NCBI RefSeq assembly: GCF_002874535.1 | Contig: NZ_CP025025.1 | Coordinates: 2,403,526 to 2,467,525, forward strand | DNA length: 64,000 nucleotides | Reading direction: 5' to 3' | Source: Mesobacillus jeotgali | Lineage (GTDB): Bacteria > Bacillota > Bacilli > Bacillales > Cytobacillaceae | Shown here: one piece after another, positions 57,775 through 64,000 of the stretch | Layout: the number at the start of each line of letters is the position of its first letter | How positions within the stretch are numbered: position 1 is the first letter of the stretch | Notes under the pieces: generated by a model | What the model was told of the DNA's origin: nothing | Seen by the model: only the letters and a program-made list of their open reading frames with translations | Database searches by the model: none | Program-made: the position numbers and the translations under genes

Positions 57775-58161
57775 TCACTCTTCATATAATTCAATTGGTA
57801 ATCCATCAGGATCAGAAAAGAATGTAAATTGCTTTTGAGTCAGTGGATCAATCCTGATTGGCTCCACTTCCACACCTAGCGTTTCAAGATAATCTACATA
57901 TGAGGAAAGATTTTTCACAGTGAAAGCGAGATGCCTGAGACCAGCAGCCTCAGGGTAACTCTGACGTGCTGGAACGTCTGGGAAAGAGAACAATTCAATT
58001 TGATAATGACTACCAACACTTAAATCCAACTTATATGACCTTCGTTCTTCTCTATAGATCTCTGAAATGACCTTCAAGCCAAGAGTTTTTGTATAAAAAT
58101 CTTTTGACTTTTCATAATCTGAACAGATAATGGCGACATGATGTATTTTGTCTAGCTCCAT
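57775..58161 (-). CDS. VOC/glyoxalase family protein (GloA2/SMU1112c type)
   Basis: 128 aa from the ATG at 58161 (AAGGGG ribosome-binding site). KIHHVAIICSDYEKSKDFYTKTLGLKVISE and LRHLAFTVKNLSSYVDYLETLGVEVEP plus DPDGLPIELYEE give a complete two-module VOC fold; the metal ligands (His, Glu, His, Glu) can be traced. Members are annotated as glyoxalase or lactoylglutathione lyase homologues. It is the third gene of the rsbS-rsbT operon, 11 bp after rsbT, an unusual partner. Confidence 0.85.
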   Translation of the reverse strand: MELDKIHHVAIICSDYEKSKDFYTKTLGLKVISEIYREERRSYKLDLSVGSHYQIELFSFPDVPARQSYPEAAGLRHLAFTVKNLSSYVDYLETLGVEVEPIRIDPLTQKQFTFFSDPDGLPIELYEE

Positions 58162-58172
58162 GAAAATCCCCT

Positions 58173-58574
58173 TTATCTCGCCCATTTGGTAATCGTAATT
58201 TTTGTGCCAGTTCCCGGCATAGAATCAATGTCAAAACTGTCCATTAACCTTTTAACTCCTGGAAGTCCTGCACCAAGACCGCCTGAAGTAGAATAACCAT
58301 CCTGCAAGACCATCCTTATATCATTTATGCCTGGTCCATTATCAGCAGCAACTATTTGGATCCCTTTCCTACCATTCTCTTCTAAGACATCAATAGTAAT
58401 CTGGCCGCTGCCAGCATATAAATAAATATTTCTTGCGAGCTCAGAAATTGCTGTGGTTATTCTTGCCTGGTCAACGCCACCAAATTGGAGATCTTTTGAA
58501 ACCTCTCTCCCTTTCTGCCGGGCAAGCACTATATCAAATTCATTATTAATATTAATAATAATCGGTTCTGTCAT
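58173..58574 (-). CDS. rsbT: RsbT, serine/threonine kinase of the stressosome
   Basis: 133 aa, matching B. subtilis RsbT in length. GHKL-type kinase: the ATP-binding N box with the conserved Glu-Asn in TTAISELARNIYLYA, the G1 box DNGPGI, and the GGLGAGLPGVKRLMD (G2) motif. RsbT phosphorylates RsbR and RsbS and, when released, activates the RsbU phosphatase. It overlaps neither neighbour: 4 bp after rsbS, 11 bp before the VOC gene. No rsbU, rsbV, rsbW or sigB is adjacent. Confidence 0.9.
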   Translation of the reverse strand: MTEPIIININNEFDIVLARQKGREVSKDLQFGGVDQARITTAISELARNIYLYAGSGQITIDVLEENGRKGIQIVAADNGPGINDIRMVLQDGYSTSGGLGAGLPGVKRLMDSFDIDSMPGTGTKITITKWAR

Positions 58575-58578
58575 TTGG

Positions 58579-58935
58579 CTAACCCTCTAACAATTGGCTT
58601 AATATCGAAATTCCTTGCTCAAGATCCAGTGCAGTATGGACATTTTCCAATGTTATGCCAAGCTCTATTAAAGTAATGGCGACTGCAGGCTGGATACCTG
58701 TAAGGACAGCTTTCGTGCCCATCAGGCTTGTCATTACTATTACGTCGCCCAATACTTTTGCAATGAACGAATCAATCATATCGACTGAAGTTAAATCGAT
58801 TACAACACCTTTTGCTCCTGTATCTTTAATTTTATTCAACAAGTCCTCTTGAAAAGTCAATACCGTCTGGTCATCTAGTTCTACTTGAATTGAAACCAAT
58901 AAATAATCTTTTAATTTTAATATAGGAATTCTCAC
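58579..58935 (-). CDS. rsbS: RsbS, stressosome STAS antagonist
   Basis: 118 aa from the GTG at 58933-58935, 8 bases after GGAGG; the longer frame has no ribosome-binding site. The sequence follows B. subtilis RsbS from [15 protein letters not shown] through [35 protein letters not shown] (Ser59-type site in DSFIAK) to ALDLEQG. RsbS forms the stressosome core with RsbR proteins and sequesters RsbT. First gene of the rsbS-rsbT-VOC operon. Confidence 0.9.
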   Translation of the reverse strand: MRIPILKLKDYLLVSIQVELDDQTVLTFQEDLLNKIKDTGAKGVVIDLTSVDMIDSFIAKVLGDVIVMTSLMGTKAVLTGIQPAVAITLIELGITLENVHTALDLEQGISILSQLLEG

Positions 58936-59136
58936 TTTATATGCCTCCAAATCATTAAACTCACCAGAATTCACTATGTACAAATAATTTTAATCCTAGA
59001 TGGTCTACATCCAAACACTTGCACGTTAGCAAATAAGAATTTAATTGGATTATACGCTATATATCAAGTGGTTTACAAATTAAAAGCTGTGCTTTATAAA
59101 TGAAATGCTAAATAGTTATGAATAATATAAAAAGAT

Positions 59137-59162
59137 AAAAAAACCTCCATTTAGGAGGTTTA
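59137..59162 (-). terminator. Terminator downstream of the LysM endopeptidase gene
   Basis: AAACCTCC / GGAGGTTT stem followed on the minus strand by T7. Confidence 0.8.
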
Positions 59163-59199
59163 ATTATCTCTACAGCTGGGTAAAAGTTAAACAATCAGA

Positions 59200-60231
59200 T
59201 TAAAATGTGGTTTTTGCTCCAAGGTAACGCGGCTTCCAATAGGAGTTATTCATATCACTGATTTCTACTCCTCTTGAAGATCCAGCATGAATAAACTTGC
59301 CATCGCCTAGATAAATGCCTGCATGGGATGGACCTGGCTTATATGTCTCAAAGAACACTAGGTCTCCTACACGTGGTGAAGAAACAGGTTTTGTAGCATC
59401 CCAAATGGACGCGACTGTTCTCGGGATTGAAATTCCGACTTTGCTATATGCATAGTTTAAGTATCCTGAACAATCAAACCCTGCCGGCGTGCTCCCTGCC
59501 CAAACATACGGTACACCTATATACTTTTTGGATTCAGCAATTAAGGAGTTTACCTTAGAGGTAGAACCATATGTTGCCATAACAGGAGTACTTGCTGATG
59601 ATACATTAGTAGCAACTGGTGTTGAAGCTGAACCTGATAGCTTTAATACCTGGCCTGGAAAAATAAGATGAGATTTCAGATTATTAATAGACATCAATTG
59701 TGATAGCGATAAATTATGGCGAGCAGCAATCGTTGACAAATTGTCACCGCTCCGGACTGTATATGTGCTGGATGAGCTAGCTGGTGCTGATGCAACTGTT
59801 GTTGCCGTTGTAGCGGCAGTTCCAGATACATTTAATTTTTGTCCAGGATAGATCACATCAGATTTAAGTCCGTTCAATGATTTAAGTCCGCTAATGGACA
59901 TTCCATATGATTTTGATATTCCCCATAACGTATCGCCTGACTTCACAACATAAGTAGTACTAGATGTACTGGTACTGGCACTTGTATTTGCAGTTGTCGT
60001 GTGACTGTGAGGCGCGAGAACTGATAGTTTTTGATTTACATAGATGGTTGAGCTTGATAGATTATTCCACTTTTGAATGTCATTTATAGCAACATTATAT
60101 ATATTTGAAAGTTTCCATAAAGAATCTCCAGATTGTACTGTGTGTAATTTATCATGAGCACTTGCTGAACCATTGAATGAAGTAAATAAAATCCCGGCTG
60201 TTGCAGCCACCGTCAAAAGCTGTTTTTTCAT
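59200..60231 (-). CDS. Cell-wall D,L-endopeptidase with three LysM domains and NlpC/P60
   Basis: 343 aa. Signal peptide (about 1-25), then three LysM peptidoglycan-binding domains (about 28-71, 93-136, 157-200; each starting HTVQSGDSLW, YVVKSGDTLW or YTVRSGDNLS) joined by Ser/Thr-rich linkers. The C-terminal NlpC/P60 catalytic domain (about 228-343) has the catalytic Cys in FDCSGYLNYAYS, His in SHAGIYLGDG and a second His in FIHAGS. Such enzymes (LytE, LytF, CwlS) cut the D-Glu/meso-DAP bond in wall growth and cell separation. Monocistronic. Confidence 0.95.
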   Translation of the reverse strand: MKKQLLTVAATAGILFTSFNGSASAHDKLHTVQSGDSLWKLSNIYNVAINDIQKWNNLSSSTIYVNQKLSVLAPHSHTTTANTSASTSTSSTTYVVKSGDTLWGISKSYGMSISGLKSLNGLKSDVIYPGQKLNVSGTAATTATTVASAPASSSSTYTVRSGDNLSTIAARHNLSLSQLMSINNLKSHLIFPGQVLKLSGSASTPVATNVSSASTPVMATYGSTSKVNSLIAESKKYIGVPYVWAGSTPAGFDCSGYLNYAYSKVGISIPRTVASIWDATKPVSSPRVGDLVFFETYKPGPSHAGIYLGDGKFIHAGSSRGVEISDMNNSYWKPRYLGAKTTF

Positions 60232-60579
60232 GTTAGAGCAACTCCTTTGATTTCGATTACAAATTAATAGTAGAGTTTCCTAAACTAGTTTTGAATCTAT
60301 AAATATTGGTTTGTGAGGAATTGTTTTCCTCTGGTAAAAATACCGTTTACATGCCATTTGCTCCCTAAAACCTATATTTCACAGGGATTACAGGCTCTTT
60401 TTCCCTTTTTAGAACACCTTTTGTTACATGACTGAAATATAAGCTTAATCTTGTTGTAATTTTAGCAAGCTATGCCAGTTTACCCAATCTTTTTTCTTGC
60501 CAAGGGAAAAAGGAACTATTTAATTGAACAAACAATGATTTTTCTTTATATGAGGCTGATATTATTTTTTAGTGAAACA
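60232..60579. other. Gene-free region upstream of the endopeptidase gene
   Basis: About 350 AT-rich bases with the endopeptidase ribosome-binding site (AAAGGAG, 60247-60253). I see no ORF with a ribosome-binding site. I looked for WalR-type direct repeats and a c-di-AMP riboswitch, which often precede such genes, and found no convincing match. Confidence 0.5.
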
Positions 60580-60609
60580 AAAAAATCCCGCTGTAACAGC
60601 GGGATTTTT
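60580..60609 (-). terminator. Terminator of the 143-aa gene
   Basis: AAATCCCGCTGT / ACAGCGGGATTT stem with T-rich minus-strand flank. Confidence 0.9.
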
Positions 60610-60624
60610 GTTTCTTGCTCGTTA

Positions 60625-61056
60625 TTATAGGTTGCGCTTAATCAATTGATTAGCCAAGTGATCGACCTGTTGGCTATTTCCAGTTTCTTTGGCGGCTGAT
60701 GCAATTTGATTAATCATTTGACTGCTTTCAGGGTTTGTTGAGGTTGTCGAATGAAATCCAGTGGATGGACTTTGCTTACCAGTATTCAATCCAGATGTGA
60801 TTTCTTTTGCAAACTCTGTAAGTCCTGCAGCCATTGGCTTATTCATAGCTGTTCCGGTATTGGAATTTTGGAAAAGTTGCCTCATTCCATCTCCCATTCG
60901 ATTTCGAAAAAGAAACGCTGCTGCAGCACTAGCTACAACTCCTACAATCGAATACGTCATGGAGCGATTCCTCTTACGTCTGTAACCGAACATTTTCATC
61001 ATATTTTGAGGTATATTCGATCTCATCAGCGTTGAAATCCATGCAGATCTATTCAT
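60625..61056 (-). CDS. Membrane-anchored protein of unknown function, 143 aa
   Basis: Basic N-terminal region (FGYRRKRNRS), one transmembrane helix (about 33-50), then a low-complexity Ser/Thr/Asn/Gln-rich tail (about 60-143). No family recognised. AAGGGGTG ribosome-binding site and own terminator. Confidence 0.6.
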   Translation of the reverse strand: MNRSAWISTLMRSNIPQNMMKMFGYRRKRNRSMTYSIVGVVASAAAAFLFRNRMGDGMRQLFQNSNTGTAMNKPMAAGLTEFAKEITSGLNTGKQSPSTGFHSTTSTNPESSQMINQIASAAKETGNSQQVDHLANQLIKRNL

Positions 61057-61164
61057 CCGGCAGCACCCCTTTTAAAATTAGAGAAGTTTTGAAAGTCCCC
61101 TCCATCAATTAGTATTTGATTTCTTCTAATCGATATTCCGGAAAAAGATAACATAAACAGCTGC

Positions 61165-62025
61165 TTACTCTTTCAAATAAGGCTTTACTTTTTGGATGGC
61201 TTCTTGCAACTTTCTTGCATTTTTATTATACATTTCCTTGGTATTCGAAGACTCAGTTGCGAGAGCGAACAATTCAAGATCTGCCTGGCATTTATTAAGC
61301 ATAGCCAGCAATAGTTTTCTCGGTTGAGGTGCTGAAACCTGCAATTGGTCATCGTAAGTATCAATGAATAACTTCCCATATGAATCAACCTGGCCTAAAA
61401 AAACATTGTCAAGTGTTACTCCTAGATTAGCCAGCTCAATGTCCAGCCACCCTTTGCTTTTACCTGCCGATGCTAGTTGGTCATTCAATACATTTCCATC
61501 CATTATAACAGTATAACTTTCTTTTTCAGGGGCTACGGGCAAATTCAAGTCCTTTGCAGTTAGAGGAAGTACTTCTTTTTTTAGCAATACACTTAAATCA
61601 CCTTTTGGTTCCAGTACAGCAAACTCAACATCTGCAGTCTTAAAAACATTTTTCTGTCTTAGTAAAGAATTCAATTCATCGATTGTATATTTTTCCTTCT
61701 TTAAATTCTCTTCCATCACTTTTCCATCTTTAATAATTACTGTTGCCTTTCCTTCAAAGAAATCTCTGAACTTCTTGCTTTTGATGCCAATGAGATCATG
61801 CAAATATGTAAAGGTACCAAAAATAACAATGGCCAATACTCCATGAAATAAATTTCCTTCCAGACCCATTATTACTTCACCAGCGATACTTCCTATCGTG
61901 ATACCTGAAACGTATTCAAAAAATGATAGCTCTGCAAGTTGCTTCTTCCCGCCTATTTTCGTAATCGCAAACAATGTCACTACAAACAAGACAGACGAAA
62001 CGATTATGTGCGTCCATTCATTCAT
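61165..62025 (-). CDS. DUF421 (YetF-like) membrane protein with C-terminal DUF1657-like domain
   Basis: 286 aa. Three transmembrane helices (about 6-23, 34-52, 58-78) with KKQLAELSFFEYVSGITIGSIAGEVIM, then DUF421 cytosolic domains (KATVIIKDGKVMEENLKKEKYTIDELNSLLRQKNVFKTADVEFAVLEPKGDLSVLL). The last 60 residues (LLLAMLNKCQADLELFALATESSNTKEMYNKNARKLQEAIQKV) resemble the stand-alone DUF1657 proteins encoded just upstream. DUF421-DUF1657 pairs occur in spoVA-type spore-membrane operons. GAGGTGAG ribosome-binding site; 10 bp after the DUF1657 gene. Confidence 0.85.
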   Translation of the reverse strand: MNEWTHIIVSSVLFVVTLFAITKIGGKKQLAELSFFEYVSGITIGSIAGEVIMGLEGNLFHGVLAIVIFGTFTYLHDLIGIKSKKFRDFFEGKATVIIKDGKVMEENLKKEKYTIDELNSLLRQKNVFKTADVEFAVLEPKGDLSVLLKKEVLPLTAKDLNLPVAPEKESYTVIMDGNVLNDQLASAGKSKGWLDIELANLGVTLDNVFLGQVDSYGKLFIDTYDDQLQVSAPQPRKLLLAMLNKCQADLELFALATESSNTKEMYNKNARKLQEAIQKVKPYLKE

Positions 62026-62035
62026 TTTCTCACCT

Positions 62036-62239
62036 CTAGCTTTTATATTGCGGCTCTGCTAGTTCAAGCTGATTTTTTCTATTTTGCAGGTCTGTTTTTA
62101 TTTCTCCGATGACCAGCATCGTTTCGTGAAAGATTTTGCTTGCTTCTGGATTACTGGTATTCAGTGCCATAGAAGATAACTGCGCTTCAATCCCTTTTAT
62201 CGTTGAAAGGACCTGGTTAACATCTGATGCAATTGTCAA
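62036..62239 (-). CDS. DUF1657 family small protein
   Basis: 67 aa. TTG start at 62237-62239, 7 bases after AGGAGTG. Two amphipathic helices, SDVNQVLSTIKGIEAQLSSMALNTSNPEASKIFHETMLVI, then a charged end (ELAEPQYKS). Cognate in pattern to the DUF1657 protein at 62745 (same ...EPQYK(S/Q) end). DUF1657 proteins accompany SpoVA and YetF proteins in spore formers. Operon with the DUF421 gene. Confidence 0.8.
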   Translation of the reverse strand: MTIASDVNQVLSTIKGIEAQLSSMALNTSNPEASKIFHETMLVIGEIKTDLQNRKNQLELAEPQYKS

Positions 62240-62258
62240 TTTTTTTCACTCCTATAAA

Positions 62259-62670
62259 AGAATAGCGCAAGCGCCTTGGTCAGCCCCGACAAGCGTTGCC
62301 CGCCTTAAAGCGCCACGTCCTCCCAAAAGCTACCGCTTTCGGTCGTGCGATGAATCGCTTCGAAGCTTTCCTTACCCTGTGGCTGGCGGGTCTAGCACAT
62401 CGTGTGCCTTGGAGGGCCGAACAGTGAAGTCGTTCTTTGACTTCATTGGGCGGACCGAAATCGAAATGTATAGCCGATTGCCCAGAAACGCAGAAACTGG
62501 AGACTCCGACAAAGAAGCGCTTTTTGCTTCTGCCGGCGGCGTTGAAGTTTCAGAGTTTCTAGGAGCCGCAACTAGTCAAGCGACTCGAGCTGCTCAAAGC
62601 TAACGCTTCTCGCAAGATACTCGGGGAAGTCTAATCAAGGATGAAAACTGGCTAGGCGCTGGAGCTGGAC
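62259..62670 (+). repeat. Interspersed MITE-like repeat, copy E (long form with extra segments)
   Basis: Starts AGAATAGCGCAAGCGCC and ends CTAGGCGCTGGAGCTGG. It carries both the segment shared with copy D (CTCCCAAAAGCTACCGC...) and the central block shared with A and B. It lies between the two DUF1657 genes, in the opposite orientation to them. The open frame through it (62136-62603) starts inside the DUF1657 gene and is not a gene. Confidence 0.85.
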
Positions 62671-62712
62671 ATTTCTTGAAATTAAAATTTATATTTCTTT
62701 ATCTATTAAGAA

Positions 62713-62737
62713 AAGGGCGGGTTCCCCCTGCCCTCCC
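62713..62737 (-). terminator. Terminator of the second DUF1657 gene
   Basis: AGGGC / GCCCT stem with a GC-rich loop; on the minus strand a T-rich run follows. Confidence 0.6.
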
Positions 62738-62744
62738 TGACTTT

Positions 62745-62948
62745 TTACTGTTTGTATTGTGGTTCTTCTTGTTCAATTTCCTGCAGACGCGGTTGAATGC
62801 TATCTATAACTGCTTGAGTTTGTTGAGCAGCTGTCTGATATAGTTGTTTAGCTTGCTGATTATCTGTTCCAAGTGCAAATGTCTCCAAACTTGCTTGAGC
62901 ACTCTTTAGACCAGCGATTGTTTGTTTTACTTGCGCTCCTACAGTCAT
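62745..62948 (-). CDS. DUF1657 family small protein
   Basis: 67 aa: MTVGAQVKQTIAGLKSAQASLETFALGTDNQQAKQLYQTAAQQTQAVIDSIQPRL, then EEPQYKQ. Two-helix DUF1657 fold, Gln-rich. AAGGGACC ribosome-binding site. It precedes the second DUF1657 gene and the DUF421 gene; repeat E and a terminator now separate them. Function unknown, probably spore-associated. Confidence 0.85.
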   Translation of the reverse strand: MTVGAQVKQTIAGLKSAQASLETFALGTDNQQAKQLYQTAAQQTQAVIDSIQPRLQEIEQEEPQYKQ

Positions 62949-63076
62949 TATGGTCCCTTCTTTCTCAGAGTATTGGTACTGTTTTAGTATGGCAAGAGCT
63001 CAAAGAAATATGTCACCTTAAATAGCTCCAAATTGGAAAAAGCCATTAGCATGCTTTTCGGCAAACCAATGGCAGA

Positions 63077-63547
63077 TTATTCGGTATCATCGTGTACCAT
63101 AATTCTTGTGTTATATAAAACGTAGCCATTTCCCCATTTAGCACGAATTTCCATTGCATAATCCCCAGTAGCAACATTAGACTCCTCAAGGTTTAATGGG
63201 TACCCTTTAAGTCCTTTATATGCCAGCTTTCCTGTATCCATTTCCCATAAATAACATTTCACAGAATCAGGTGATTGTTCAAATAATAGCCTGATCTTGT
63301 CGTCAGTCTCAACAATAATTGGACGTGATTCTTTTACGAGGACAGCAGGGTCGGTATTAGTATCTGCCGATGCTGTCCTTCCCCATTTCCTCAACGAATA
63401 AGTTACAGGCTTAACCTCCACAGCATGTTTGGCTACAACCACTTCTAAATCCGGAGGGGTGGGTTTATACCGGCTATAAGTACTCCAACCTATTACACAG
63501 AATAAACTCAATAAAGATATGGTTCCCCACAGAACATACTTCTTCAC
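63077..63547 (-). CDS. Membrane-anchored extracytoplasmic protein, 156 aa
   Basis: Starts at the GTG at 63545-63547, 9 bases after GGGGG; the longer ATG frame to 63577 has no ribosome-binding site. One N-terminal transmembrane segment (about 5-24), then a soluble domain with beta character (VVVAKHAVEVKPVTYSLRKW, KVYDTRI-like GNGYVLYNTRIMVHDD). No family recognised. Monocistronic. Confidence 0.55.
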   Translation of the reverse strand: MKKYVLWGTISLLSLFCVIGWSTYSRYKPTPPDLEVVVAKHAVEVKPVTYSLRKWGRTASADTNTDPAVLVKESRPIIVETDDKIRLLFEQSPDSVKCYLWEMDTGKLAYKGLKGYPLNLEESNVATGDYAMEIRAKWGNGYVLYNTRIMVHDDTE

Positions 63548-63796
63548 CACCGATATCCCCCATTTCCAGAACACCAAATTGCTCCCATTAAATAGACGGA
63601 ATGGTCAGTGAATAAGTTTCAAATATTTCAGTTAATTTTATTAGAGTTACGTTATACTCCTGCAATATATGTTATCTAAAGAAATACTGTTTTTCCTGCC
63701 AAAACCGTTTTCGATAAAATGTAACATTCATTACATGCGTATACAATCTCTTATTTTATAATAAGTAAATAAATGATAAAAAAGTTGGTGATGAAA

Positions 63797-64000
63797 ATGC
63801 ATGGATTTGGACATACTCAACCTGCGGGCGGACATCCTGTTGGTATTGATTTTAATGAAAATCCATATATCGTTATCTGGGAAGTTACGAGGGCTTGCCA
63901 GCTTAAATGCTTGCATTGCAGAGCAGATGCTCAGAATAAGCCTGACCCATTGGAATTGACACCTGAAGAAGGCAAAAATCTAATCGATCAGATCTACGAC
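63797..64000 (+). CDS. Radical SAM protein, 5' part only
   Basis: 68 codons, open to the right edge. ATG at 63797 is 4 bases after GGTGAT; an ATG two codons earlier (63791) is the alternative. The sequence contains the radical SAM CxxxCxxC cluster motif in [11 protein letters not shown] (about residues 34-41), after [25 protein letters not shown]. This opening resembles radical SAM/SPASM proteins of the NirJ or TIGR04053 kind, but the C-terminal part is outside the window. Confidence 0.8.
   Translation, partial: MHGFGHTQPAGGHPVGIDFNENPYIVIWEVTRACQLKCLHCRADAQNKPDPLELTPEEGKNLIDQIYD

Noticed and set aside
60232-60579. c-di-AMP (ydaO) riboswitch or WalR sites upstream of the NlpC/P60 gene
   Set aside because: The GGGGGACCC and GGGGUGAAUC blocks of the ydaO element and correctly spaced TGTWAH repeats were not found.

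Overview
The window looks like chromosomal DNA of a low-GC, endospore-forming Bacillaceae bacterium, probably a Bacillus/Mesobacillus/Cytobacillus-type organism. Evidence: AGGAGG-type ribosome-binding sites, frequent TTG and GTG starts, and sporulation genes (racA, a spoIIP paralogue, DUF1657/DUF421 genes of the kind found in spore-membrane operons). Stressosome genes (rsbS, rsbT, RsbR-like STAS proteins), a YugO-type K+ channel and many intrinsic terminators fit the same picture. No rRNA, tRNA, CRISPR array, prophage or IS transposase was seen.

Layout. 0-5 kb: small peptide genes, two GNAT acetyltransferases, a DUF1002 protein and a three-gene membrane operon with a YdcF-like protein. 5-10 kb: racA with candidate Spo0A and sigma-H sites, a cold-shock protein, then a tight five-gene operon (lipoprotein, DUF350, unknown, YgiC/YjfC-type ATP-grasp ligase, RCK K+ channel). 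10-17 kb: LacI regulator beside an unlisted 41-aa membrane peptide, MEDS protein, nitronate monooxygenase, lone holin, PlsY paralogue, MFS. 17-24 kb: a ZIP transporter gene broken by one in-frame TGA, two CorA proteins, SpoIIP, a decayed secreted-protein gene, DUF421. 24-30 kb: class A PBP, an array of hairpins with a 52-bp period, ABC exporter. 30-36 kb: uppP, a GtrA/GT2/YkoS-like glycosylation operon, MFS. 36-46 kb: FtsH-like protease, RsbR-like protein, MerR regulator with a classic 19-bp-spacer promoter, ECF sigma with putative anti-sigma, nuclease-XPD helicase fusion.

46-52 kb holds the two most interesting loci. One is an RNPP-type quorum-sensing cassette: an HTH-TPR receptor with a 29-residue pre-peptide gene immediately downstream and a secreted subtilisin upstream. 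The other is an operon with a free-standing B12-binding protein carrying the W-x9-EH light-sensor signature, a PAS-STAS protein and a helical protein. 52-64 kb: GNAT, threonine aldolase, a CBS protein with a near-consensus sigma-B promoter, STAS protein, several small genes, rsbS-rsbT without sigB, a LysM-NlpC/P60 endopeptidase, the DUF1657/DUF421 module and the start of a radical SAM gene.

Six copies of a mosaic, MITE-like interspersed repeat are scattered through the window. Four of them begin within a few bases of a stop codon, in the same orientation as the gene. Many true starts lie downstream of the longest open frame, and about ten genes are shorter than 60 codons.
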